This document shows positions 9,580 through 19,534 of a stretch of 64,000 nt of DNA, one piece after another. The translations under genes were made by a program, and so were the position numbers. Source of the DNA: Agapetus fuscipes (lineage: Eukaryota > Arthropoda > Insecta > Trichoptera > Glossosomatidae); the NCBI GenBank assembly GCA_951799405.1, contig OX637338.1, positions 6,572,001 through 6,636,000 on the forward strand, given 5' to 3'. The first letter of the stretch is position 1, and each line of letters starts with the position of its first letter. A model generated the notes under the pieces. That model was not told where the DNA came from, did not search any database, and saw only the letters and a program-made list of their open reading frames with translations.

Positions 9580-10750
9580 AATCTTGATTGTAATTTCATT
9601 CAAACACTGTAATTTTGACCTGAATTTTGACATTCTTTAGGTGAAAATTGTTAACAGTGGTAAAGCATGCCGCTTTGAAAACTCATGGCTTATTTCAACA
9701 GGTGTTTTTTGAAAATGTGGTCAACCAAACTGCCGTATACGAGTCTATCAATTCCAAGACGGTAATGTAGATCTTTTTTCGTAAATAAGAAAAATAAAAA
9801 GAAATTATGAGAAAATGATTATATTTTGAACATCTTAACAACCAAAGTAATATTTGATGCATTTTTTGTGAATATTTTCTTGCTCTTAACACATCATTTT
9901 TTTTTTTAAGAATACAATTAAGACGCATTCAAAGAAAAAATCATTGCAGATTTTTTTTGCAGTTGACGTTAGAAAAAATATTTCAAAAGTGACATTAAAT
10001 AAAGGCTGTTATCCAAAAGATACATAGTATTGGAAAACTATTTTTTTTTCTAAAGGTATCTTTAACAAGCACATAAGCACTTTAATAAAACATAAGAATA
10101 TTGAATTATATTGAGAACAATTCTTCGGAAATATCCAATCATAGACAAGTCTGAAGGTGAAATATTTCTATTCACCCCGTCTCAATTTCACTTTACTTTT
10201 CTTATTTTGGCGTCCAAGTTTGTTGGAAAAATACAAAAAATAAATGCTCACAACCTAAGGCGTTTTTTTCATAAAACGCCTAAAAAAAATCTAAAAATTC
10301 CACGAAAAATATTTTTTTCGTGTAATGAAGCTTTTCTATGGAAAAAGTGGTTTTAAATTTCAACTTATTCATGAGAAAATATTACCATTTCATGTAAAAT
10401 ACAATAGAATGTAATGTATCTTAAAAACACATCAACTTTGGTTATAAAAACAGTGGGTTGAATATTTTGTACTTTAAAAACGAGGTATATGTGAAAGAAA
10501 TGAAGCAGAATATACGTGGTTACATCCCAAACCCAAATAAATGTTTAATTCTAAAAAATATGGGATGAATATTTGTGTATCCACATATGTTTTTATTTCA
10601 GAAAGGTTTTTCCAGACTTCAAACTAAGGGCATATTGTTCATGGACAAAAAATAAAATGAAGGCAAGTATTGGTCTAATCCTTTAAGCTGTTTGACTGTA
10701 ATAAAAAAAAAAAATGAACGATCAAGTCATACAGTTATTAAAAAGGAACA
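9580..10750. other. No gene seen
   Basis: Very AT-rich with many homopolymer runs. Short open frames (for example 10111-10356) have no recognisable motif. Confidence 0.5.
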
Positions 10751-11000
10751 AGGACTTACAGATTGATATGAGGCTGACCATCCATACTGTAAAAAATGTT
10801 GCACTTTTCCAGTCTCACCCCTGTTTCAGGGAAGGTTGGCTAAAGTTGCAGAACTTATGTTCATTTAAGATTGGGTTTTTATGTTGTAAGTCCACGTGCG
10901 GCATGTGTAAGCACGAATTTTTACGTGTATGCTTATGGGAATGCATGTAATATGAATCTTAAATGTAATGTATCTGTGCAAATTTGATTATAGTTTAAAG
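10751..11000 (+). repeat. Family B SINE-like element, copy 3
   Basis: Full-length member of the same subtype as the 6.0-kb copy (gtaagtccacgtgcggcatg centre). Confidence 0.8.
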
Positions 11001-11206
11001 ATGTAGACTAAATTAATTAAATCATATCAGGATTACGCGATCTACAAAATTCGATCATGGTTTGTGAGAGTGCACTGATTAGTTCTACCCTTGCTATCCG
11101 TGTTGTTCATACTGTCCGTGTCATCCATGATATCCGTGCTGCTCGTGCTATCCGTGCCCGTCCGCCCACCGCTCCATCGCCTGCAGCCGCCCCCGCCTCC
11201 GCCCGT

Positions 11207-11240
11207 TCAGTAACAATCTGTTGATCAACCGGTGCGGTCG
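11207..11240 (+). promoter_or_regulatory. Candidate Inr + DPE core promoter in a GC-rich island
   Basis: TCAGTA (11207-11212) fits the arthropod initiator. Taking A11209 as +1, positions +28 to +32 (11236-11240) read GGTCG, a full match to the DPE consensus RGWYV at its required spacing. The surrounding 11095-11290 stretch is strikingly GC- and CpG-rich in otherwise AT-rich DNA, and is preceded by degenerate tatccgtg repeats. No TATA box is visible, as expected for DPE promoters. Confidence 0.45.
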
Positions 11241-11450
11241 TCCCGCGCTCCGCTCCGATTCTATAACCAGAACATGTGCAGCGTAGACTGAAAAATAATA
11301 TAACCACGTTTTCCGCAGATGACAGTTGGCAGGGCGTGTGAATCAGACTATTTTTATAATTGAATGTTTTTGTGAACAAAAAAATAAACTTCCAGTGTTC
11401 AGAAAATAACAGTGTTTTAGTTAAGATAATGCTGCTCTGTTAATTCAATC
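11209..11450 (+). other. Possible non-coding first exon
   Basis: From the candidate start to a good splice donor, caatc|gtaagt at 11451. All ATGs inside open only very short frames, which suits a 5' UTR. It could be the first exon of the MCT gene on the same strand (acceptor at 32328), but that link is an inference; RNA evidence would be needed. Confidence 0.3.
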
Positions 11451-11734
11451 GTAAGTAAATATGCAAAATTATATTAATGTAAATCTGTATTTTATTTAAT
11501 GTGAATTGATAAGACTACATGCTGTTTATATGTTTTTATCAATTTTATACAGTGCATCACAGAAAATGAATGCGTCCAAAATTTAATGAAAATATATATT
11601 ATTCATAAATTTTAAACACAATAAAATAAATGATAGAACGATGTTGTCCAACACAATGGTATAAATGAACACAAGTATGATTTCGTTTTGTGTCATTTTT
11701 TATACAATATTTAGAACAAACCGCCAACTTAGAG

Positions 11735-11985
11735 GAAAAACTAGATGAGTGCTGGTTCACTAATTTGAGAAATCGTGGATAAAATATATTATTGGGTGTA
11801 ACTTCTTATAGTTTGTGAACTAATTATAAGGAAATGCATATGAAAATGTTTTAAACTACAAGGTTTTCACACTTTTTTAAGTGTTTTGTCTCGTAAAAAA
11901 TTGGAAAAAGGTGCATTTATCCGAGAAACCCATGCTAGCTTAATATGTCCCTTATTCAGTTTAACCTTTAAGGTATCGAAATACT
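11735..11985 (+). repeat. Family G interspersed repeat, copy 1
   Basis: Shares gaaatcgtggataaaa, attgggtgtaac and aaaaaggtgcatttat blocks with copies at 14275-14493 (-), 46788-47050 (+) and 47335-47535 (-). No coding sequence. Confidence 0.6.
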
Positions 11986-12026
11986 GTTGAAGATACTGAA
12001 ACAATCTAAAATGGTAGTTGTAAAGA

Positions 12027-12180
12027 TCTAAGATTCACATTTAATGCATGTACCCAAACAAACGCGTAGAAGCTCGCATTTACACGTCCTGCATGTGAAC
12101 CTACTTACAAAATGAGACCCAAGCCTCAAATTTACACAAACCCTTGACAACTTTTCCAGAAACAGAAGTGACTTTGGCAA
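12027..12180 (-). repeat. Family B SINE-like element, copy 4 (5'-truncated)
   Basis: Diverged antisense piece from agattcacatttaatgcat to the cctcaaatttacac region and gtgactttggcaaa. Confidence 0.7.
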
Positions 12181-12825
12181 AATATTCTTTTCATGCACGA
12201 TACTATATTTTTGTATTTTAAATTCCCAATATATGTATTTACTCCATAAGTAATCAAAGTATTACTTTAATGAATCTTGCAAATTATAATGACTATTTAA
12301 TTACAAATAAATATATACACCCATCTCATTCGATATTTTTATGTATGGATACCTGTTATTCATTTATTATTATGTAATTTACTCTTTTTTTATTTGAGAG
12401 TAAGAATCTGTTTATTTACATTTTTTTACGCAGTCAATTAATTAAGTAGACTGATCATTACTAAAGCTTCAATAAAACGACTGAAAAAATATTATTTTAA
12501 TTGAAAATTGCTGCAATTTTCCTCACAGAAAAAAATAAGAAATTCATCATACAATTTCTCATCTACTTCGCCCACGAGGCAATTACTTTTCCCCAGCAAT
12601 CAAACATATATTTTTACTTTCATCTCTTTAAAGAAATCAACTCTATACACTTTCCGTCTAATTTATTTGCTTGTTTTAACATTGTAAATATTGATTAACT
12701 TACAAAAAAAAATTGGCCTGACTCCACAAAGTGAAAAGAACCTAATGTATAAAGATATCGATTAAAAGTTCAATATAGATGCAAACAATTTGCCACTTTT
12801 AATCTCAAACACGTCCATAGAATAA
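12181..12825. other. No gene seen
   Basis: AT-rich, no repeat or motif recognised; a 65-codon open frame at 12501 has no family features. Confidence 0.5.
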
Positions 12826-13066
12826 TGGTTAATCATTGGACTAGTTATCGGAAGGTCATGTGTTTGATTTCGCCAAAAAATATTTATTTTTCAAATATAC
12901 TCTTCACTGGGCTGAAAAAAATATCTACCCTTACGAAAAACCTGTCACCACAGGTCTATCTGGCTTTACTGCAACTGGGCCATGTTTGTAAATTGGTGCT
13001 TGTCATAACGACAAACAAGCTGGGCGGCTCTTGAGGTGTGAATCACACAAAAACAGCACTCACCTA
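12826..13066 (+). repeat. Family C tRNA-derived SINE, copy 1 (tail type 1)
   Basis: Family C has a tRNA-like head (ggtccgtagtccagtgg ... gttcgaatccc), a body with gctgggttgaaaaattca and cagcaactgggtcttgc, and one of two tails. This copy has a decayed head (ggttaatcattggactag) and ends with tail type 1, ttgaggtgtgaatcacaca...cagcactcacc. Confidence 0.7.
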
Positions 13067-13073
13067 CTAAACT

Positions 13074-13320
13074 ATCTATAATCTAAGTTGCAAGGATATA
13101 TTCATTCAAAGCTCTCAGATGTATGCCCACAAACAAACACGTGTAGTTCGCGCTTACAAATGCTGATTGTGTACTTACAAATAAAATCCAAACCTCAAAT
13201 GAACATAAGCCCTGCAACTCTTGCCGACATTCCCTGAAACAGGGGTGACATTGGCAAAGTGAACCATTTTTTACAGTATGGGTGGTCAGCCTCATACCAA
13301 CCTATAAGTCAAGGAATTTA
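13074..13320 (-). repeat. Family B SINE-like element, copy 5
   Basis: Full length; closely resembles the copy at 48897-49146. Confidence 0.85.
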
Positions 13321-13490
13321 AAAAAAAATCTAAAGTTTGTGCATTCACGGATAAAGTCCGATAACGCTTACGCATTGTAAGCTCAAAGAAAAAAGTAAAA
13401 ATAAAACAATGTCATAAAACAGTTTTTTAAATTAAAAAAAAAACAATTTTATTGATTGTAGAGGCATTAACTTTGTAATCGTTCATCATT

Positions 13491-13639
13491 AATGATAAAT
13501 GAAAAACAGCTTTGTTTTCGATTACGTGAGTATTTATTTATCCACCTGATGATGCAAACGGATGTTTGCGAAACCGGTTGAGGTATATAAAAATAAATAC
13601 TCACGTAATCGAAAACAAAGCTGTTTTTCTTTTATCATT
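13491..13639. mobile_element. 149-bp inverted repeat carrying a hammerhead ribozyme
   Basis: Arms 13491-13539 and 13591-13639 are 48/49 complementary (for example gctttgttttcgattacg against cgtaatcgaaaacaaagc). The centre is the ribozyme core, so in RNA the arms would form an extended helix I. No coding sequence. I recognise no other copy in this window. The design resembles the terminal modules of Penelope-like elements. Confidence 0.8.
13542..13584 (+). ncRNA. Hammerhead ribozyme, consensus core
   Basis: CTGATGA (13546-13552), one extra T, helix II GCAAAC/GTTTGC (13554-13559 with 13564-13569) closed by GGAT, GAAA (13570-13573), then ACCGGT (13573-13578) for helix III. All core bases C3 U4 G5 A6 N7 G8 A9 and G12 A13 A14 are present. 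Helix III is too short to close alone but is self-complementary, as in hammerheads known to act as dimers. H17 is U13579, so cleavage is predicted between 13579 and 13580. Helix I is the flanking inverted repeat. The extra U after A9 is shared with the related motifs here and may affect activity. Confidence 0.65.
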
Positions 13640-14274
13640 AAAAAAAAAACAACTTACTACTATGATTATTATTTTCACAAACATTAATCCAGCCTTACAG
13701 CAACTGAGTATGGCTTAAGTTAGTGCGATTATGTTATAACCCAGCTCGCAGGAGGTTCTTAATAAAGATGGAAGATAGAGTCAAGCATACTTGATGTCAA
13801 AGTCAGAATATAATAAAATGAAAAGATATAAAAATATTTTTATTATGAGTATGAGTTTACATGAAAGTTGTGGGTACTAAGGTTTATCCTTCCGTAAAAT
13901 TTAATAGGATCATAAACGGGTCTTTAAACACACTTTTAAAAGCTTATTCTTGTACCCTTAATATTTCAAACAGATTTGCGCAACATAAAATTATCATTTC
14001 GTTTAAAAATATTTAAGAACTGCTTGTACTTTCTCAGTTCGGTCAGTCGATGTTATTCAGGCACAGCAAATTCGTGGTTCATTCGCAAATTATTAAATAG
14101 TTCTTGTAAAAATACACTTAGTATATACCTGATGACAAAATATCCTTCATGAACAATCTTAAATGTACATCTTACGTTACAAATGAGTATTTGTGCTTTA
14201 ATCTATAATCTAAGTCGCAAAGATATATTAAAGTCAAGCGTAAACAAAGAAAATTGCATTTTCTCTGTTTTCAT
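13640..14274. other. No gene seen
   Basis: Contains a weak trace of the ctattcaca MITE (about 14045-14110) and a short family B 3' end at 14196-14235 (-). Confidence 0.5.
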
Positions 14275-14493
14275 ATCGACACCTTAAAAAGGTAAAACTG
14301 AATGAGTGATATAATAAGCTAACATGAGTTTCTTACATAAATGCAAATTTCTTCTTATTTTCCACGAGATAAACCACTTAATACAGTGTGTAGTGTGAAG
14401 ATCCTGTAGTTTAGAAGTTTTTCTTGAACACATTTTTTTAATTACTGGCTGTGAATTCAGTATTACTTTTAAGGTGGCAATATATTTATAACC
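14275..14493 (-). repeat. Family G interspersed repeat, copy 2
   Basis: Reverse-complement alignment by eye with 11735-11985 (gcatttatgtaagaaa, actacaggatcttcacac). Confidence 0.5.
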
Positions 14494-14692
14494 CATAATC
14501 TACGTTAAAAAGTTATATTACATTTAAGATTCATATTTAGTGCATTCCCATAAGCAGGCACGTATAAGTCGGCGCTTACACATGCCGCATGTGGAGCTAC
14601 AATCTAAAAACTAAAATCTCAAATGAACATAAGCACTACAACTTTTGCCGACCTTCTCTGAAAGAAAGGTGACAATGGCAAAGTTAACCTTT
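14494..14692 (-). repeat. Family B SINE-like element, copy 6
   Basis: Antisense copy of the 'gcatgtg' subtype, truncated at its 5' end by poly-T at 14690. Confidence 0.75.
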
Positions 14693-14760
14693 TTTTTTAT
14701 TTAAAAGAAAATATCAGTGTTAGTTCACTTTTAAAAAAATATTTACTTAAATATTTTATG

Positions 14761-14765
14761 CGCAG
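14761..14765. repeat. Target-site duplication of BEL/Pao element (left)
   Basis: cgcag; the matching copy is 24371-24375. Confidence 0.9.
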
Positions 14766-15348
14766 TGGGGGGGCAAGGTTGTAAATTTTGCCCCTCAGGG
14801 AGTATATAAATACAAAAAAAAGAACAAATAGAGAAACTGTAACGTATTCTCCAATGCGAGATATAAAATACACAGATCTAATGCCTATGGTATTTTCTCT
14901 CAACAAAAGCCAACCTTCAATAGGTGGCTTTCAATTTTGGACGACTTCCCGTACCAAAGAAGCGAAAATCAAAAGGACCACACTCACCTCAAATTGTGCT
15001 CTGGTCCAAGATGATGCTCGTTTCTCAGGATCCTATGGAGATGAGCTCTGTTCTCGAACTGCCACACTTGCAAGTTATATGTAAAACAAACCCACTCACT
15101 CACAGAATTTTAACGGTAAATTTCAAATCGCTCGCGAGACATATAAAAACGTGTCTACTTGCGAACACGACGGAAGTGGAAGTCCTCAAATCTTGCTAAT
15201 ATCACGTTGCTCAGATGTCAAAAAAGTTGATACCGACATCTTGCGATTTTTATCCGCACTTTTTTCAGATTGTGAAAGACCAACATGAAGTTCGCTTCTT
15301 AGACTATTAATTAAAATAAAAATAGATGACGCTATTCATGCGTCACCA
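14766..15348 (-). repeat. BEL/Pao 3' LTR
   Basis: TGG...CCA ends. Identical to the right LTR over most of its length; differences cluster in the first 65 bases (14766-14830), plus g/a at 15290. Confidence 0.95.
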
Positions 15349-15696
15349 TACACCCCCCTTTGCAAAGACTTAAAGTTAAAAGCTTTGCAACACAAACCAG
15401 ATATTCAAAGAAACCATGTCGATGTTTTACAAACAATATTCGAGAAATGATACATAGGTATAATTACAATCAATGTTTGAAAATCTTAAACTAGAGAAAC
15501 TTAATATAATTAATATAATAAGTATGCCTACAAGTAAGCAGGTTAGACACAAAAATACTTAAGCCAATATAATAAGCTAGATTTAACATGTTCTAACAGA
15601 TAAGCTTAGTAGTAAAGCATAAGATTAATTCTAAACATGGTAAATATGTACAATGGTAGAGATCTACTAACTCAGTAGACGAAATTAAATAGTAAT
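15349..15696 (-). other. BEL/Pao 3' non-coding region with polypurine tract
   Basis: On the minus strand AAAGGGGGGTGTA (15349-15361) sits directly before the 3' LTR and is a good polypurine tract for plus-strand priming. The remaining sequence to the integrase stop is AT-rich and non-coding. Confidence 0.75.
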
Positions 15697-17180
15697 CTAT
15701 TGTGTCGGCAATGGGTAAAGTTTGACGACCGGACGTTTGTAAAAACCTTGCTCAGTCTTGACTGTGGCTACTCGAATCACGCCATCATCCCCAGGGAAAA
15801 CCTTGGTGATGATTCCCAGAGGCCAGGACAAAGGAGGAGCGTCCTCTTGCCCAATCAGTACAACAGTCCCTACCTGAATTGCATTAACATCGGTTTGCCA
15901 TTTTTGTCTGACCTGCAAAGTGTGCAGGTATTCTACCTTCCATCGCTTCCAGTAAGATGACACGATTTGATCCAGGAGATTTTTACGCTGAGTAAGATTA
16001 ACTGGGGTGTCAGGTAGCTCAGAAGCAGGCAGATGTTTTAAGGGAGTGGACATCAAGAAATGCGCAGGAGTTATAACGTCAGGGTGAGGATCAGAACTGA
16101 TGACACTTAGTGGTCTAGAATTCATGATACTCTCGATTTGAGTCAACACCGTTTGCATCTCCTCATATGTGAGCAACTGATTCCCTATCACTCGATACAG
16201 ATGAGTTTTCAAACTCTTAATATTTGATTCCCATAAAGCTCCGAAGTGAGGAGCTCGAGGGGGAATCATTTTCCATTCTATTTTATACGCCTCAAGTTCT
16301 CGCTTCATTCGGACATTATGCTGTGAATTTTGTAAAAGATTATATATCTCATCTAATTGGGCACGAGCCCCAACAAAATTTGTACCGTTGTCCGAATACA
16401 TAAAGGAAACTGGCCCACGACGAGAGATAAAACGCTTAAATGCAGCTATAAAACAGGCACTTGACAGATCAGTTGCGAGCTCAATATGCACCGCCTTGGT
16501 CACTAGACAAACAAACAGGCAGATATATGCCTTTTGAGCATGTTGTCCGCGTCGTCGCGTAAGAAGTATTTTTAAAGGCCCAGCATAATCTACCCCCGTA
16601 TGCACAAATGCTTTAGCTTCTGTTATGCGACAGGCAGGCAAGTCCGCCATCTTTGGCGTAGGGTGAGACGGGTTCACTCGGAAGCAAATATTGCATTTAC
16701 GAGTTTGTGCTCGTATAACGGTTCTGGCATCCAATATCCAAAACCTTTGTCGTATGATAGACATCAAAAGTCCTGGACCGGTATGACAGTTGGATTCGTG
16801 AAAATGTTTAATTATTAAGTTCACCACTGAGTCATGTTTCGGAAGTAAAGCTGGATGTCTAGCTTCAAAGGGTAAATCAGACCGTGAAAGCCGACCTCCA
16901 ACTCGTAACGTACCTTCCTGATCCAGAAAAACCGATAAATTACGCAGTTTTTTCGATGGTAACTTGTTATCTTTTATCAACTTAATATCGTCCGAGAAAT
17001 GAACAGTTTGTATTGTCTGTATTAACTTAACTTCAGCATGGGACATGCATTCAATAAAATGCAACAGTGATTTAAATTTATTTATAAAGCGAAGGATGTA
17101 AACTGTAATTCGAATTAATTTATTCCACGAAGAAGTTCGTTGTGCTAAATCATATAAAATCATAGAGTCGACATGTACTT
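15697..17180 (-). CDS. pol: BEL/Pao integrase and C-terminal domain (3' part of split polyprotein)
   Basis: About 494 codons; the open frame's first few residues (to 17193) are read from the inserted element, not the retrotransposon. An HHCC-type zinc-binding region lies around residues 114-170 (HDSVVNLIIKHFH ... CNIC). The DDE integrase core shows GVDYAGP (about 198), YSDNGTNF (about 264) and LWESNIKS (about 318). The C-terminal 90 residues (VGTVVLIGQEDAPPLSWPLG...) are the BEL/Pao tail domain (DUF5641 type). Integrase inserts the reverse-transcribed DNA. Removing the insertion at 17181-19526 and one target copy would put this part in frame with 19535-23243. Confidence 0.92.
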
Positions 17181-19526
17181 TAAGGAGGGCCACTGATGTA
17201 TGGGGAAAAAAAAATTACGCTGAATTTTAATCTAAGAGTGAAATTATGTTGCTAAATGACGTAATTTTATTGTACAGAAAGTTTCATTAGAATTAAACAA
17301 CAACTTTTGTCTCCAAATCGACATTGAAATAATGAGAAATTGAAAAAAAACACGAAAAAAATATTTTTACATACTGACTTTAAACCCGATTTTTGAATTT
17401 TATTTCTCATGTAAAACAAATGTTTAAGGTATAAAATAACACATTTGAGAGAAAAAAGTAAATTACAGAAAGTAAAATTTTGTTATTGATAACGTAAAAA
17501 ATCGTTTTTTTTTCGAATTTTGGCCTGACACTGCGAGACGTTATTTTAGGTTAAATATTTTTTTCTAATGTTGATTTAAAAAAAAAACGTTGCAGAGACT
17601 TTTGTGTTGTTCTTCAAAGACATTTTGCTAGTTTTCGTATGATAAACGCAGATGAGATAGATCCATTTGCCCACCGTGTGCTGTGAAAAAAAATGAGATC
17701 TCCATCAGATGTCTTTTGAGATGTTAGTGGTTCAGATGTATTTTTCTGCCAATTTGTAATACCACAGTAAGTTGCAACAACAAAGTTAATTCATGGAACT
17801 TGTAAGAGTCAATTTTCCCACCTTGCATGATAAGAATTTTTAGAATCTTACGTGTATCTGCGAGGAGTTCACTTAGGTGTTTGTGAAGATTCGTAACTTC
17901 GCTATCAGTAAGTTTTCTGAATGAGCAAATCAACTATTTTTCACTTGGCGCAATTAATTATCATTTTAGGTTCTCCTGATGAATATTTTTAATTTAACTA
18001 AACTTCGATAAATGTCGGAAACCATCTTTGCAATAGGATGGCACTTACAAATATCATAAATGTAACTGAACACAGTTAAACTGAAAAGTAATCATTATTT
18101 TTGAGTATATGTATGTACCTTAAGAAGGTTACTGCTAAAAAAATAAGACATTATTATAAATCAAGCTAAAGTGTATGCTTGAACAACATAATTTGCCAAA
18201 TCAATAAGTTTTTTAAGGGATCCTAATTCCTAAGCTCTATGGCTCGCGGAATCCACCAAGCATAGGATTTTTTCCTGGAGTTTTATGGGCTAAGTTTATG
18301 TTTTCTAAGACAAACTTGTATAGATATAATTGATCTGTACTTAAATCTTGTGCGTATAAATCATATGGGTATTAAAGGTTTTTTGAAAACTAATTGAATG
18401 TTTCACATTTGATATCATGCAGAACTTCTGAAGTTATGAGTGCTGCCACTTTTCCCAAAATTCAATACCTGTAAAAAGTTTTTGCTAATGTAGAAACATC
18501 CAGTAAGCCTTTTTTTAAAAGATGGCGATGCAGCTTTGGAAATGATTCTTGTGAGACTGGCTGTGGAGATATACATACTTAATGATGATGGTATTAAAAT
18601 TCAATTCGCCCTTGGGGTGGCTGGAGCCACTAAACGGCGCCCAAAAGAAGAATAAGTCATCCAAATATATATTTGGTGTTTTATGTTATTTTAAGATTTA
18701 GGCGTGTTCTTTTACCATCAATGTATTTTGGTTCGATTATCTAAGCTTTTTTACGTAGATTATTTTTTCTATGATTTATTAGTTACTTTATAACGACTAT
18801 GGCTGTACCTGTTTCCAATAATAATTTTCCCTGAGGAAGCTTCACTCTTGTGCGAACACTCCGCAATCTCTATAAAAGGCGCATTGATTTATTTATTTAC
18901 ATTTAAAGGACAATAAATGTAAAACAGCACATTATTCATCATTTTCATCATAAGCTCAACAGTCTTGGGTGGGTTTTTTTTAAACAATATCAGTTGTTTT
19001 TGGAGATTTTGGCGTTTTTTCGTGATTTTCAAAACATTTATTGTCCAGTTGTGCAGTTACATTACTGCATTAAAAGATACATTTCATGACACTTCATGCT
19101 TTCTAAAAGAATAAAACAAATTTTACCAGTCACAGGGCATTGAAATAAGTTTTGTATTCAACTCAGAGTGACAACGCGCGGTCACAAATTCTTTGCAAAA
19201 TAGTGAAATTCGACGCTCTCTCTACTCCTCCTACTGCTTATTTAGTGAAAAAATAACTTGTTTATTTGTACTATTGGTGCGCATTACTATATTTTATGCA
19301 CAAAAATATAGAAATTACCGTAAAATCTTAATTCCTTATTGTATTATTAGCCCTCATTAAAAATGATAAAAATGGCATTTTTTCGAAACTTTGAGGCCGA
19401 TTTGGAGACAGATGATTAATACTTTTACGGAATTTTATTTTACACACGTAATTTGAACTTCTTTTGGCAACATATTCTTACTATTAGATGATTATTATCC
19501 AAAAAAAAAAAAATCGGCCCTCCTTA
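17181..19526. mobile_element. 2.35-kb TIR transposon inserted in the BEL/Pao polyprotein
   Basis: Ends are TAAGGAGGGCC and GGCCCTCCTTA, a perfect 11-bp inverted repeat. Flanks atgtactt (17173-17180) and atgtacta (19527-19534) are an 8-bp target duplication with one mismatch, fitting hAT or P superfamily size. Subterminal sequence tttgtctccaaatcg near 17310 is inverted at about 19395. The longest interior frame (17724-17933, minus) has no transposase motif I recognise, so I treat it as non-autonomous. It contains a LINE-tail insertion at 18605. Confidence 0.8.
18605..18653 (+). mobile_element. 3'-tail-only LINE insertion, third copy (diverged)
   Basis: cgcccttggggtggctggag with a perfect GTGGCT/AGCCAC stem; starts within a base or two of the other copies. 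Tail is ccaaaagaagaataa rather than clean (ATT)n. Confidence 0.6.
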
Positions 19527-19534
19527 ATGTACTA

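Noticed and set aside
14788..15199. Two open frames of 98 and 91 codons, repeated at 23810-24221
   Set aside because: They are the two BEL/Pao LTRs read on the opposite strand; the conservation comes from LTR identity, not coding.
17974..18025. ctgatga ... ggaaacc pattern
   Set aside because: No helix II can be formed next to the core.
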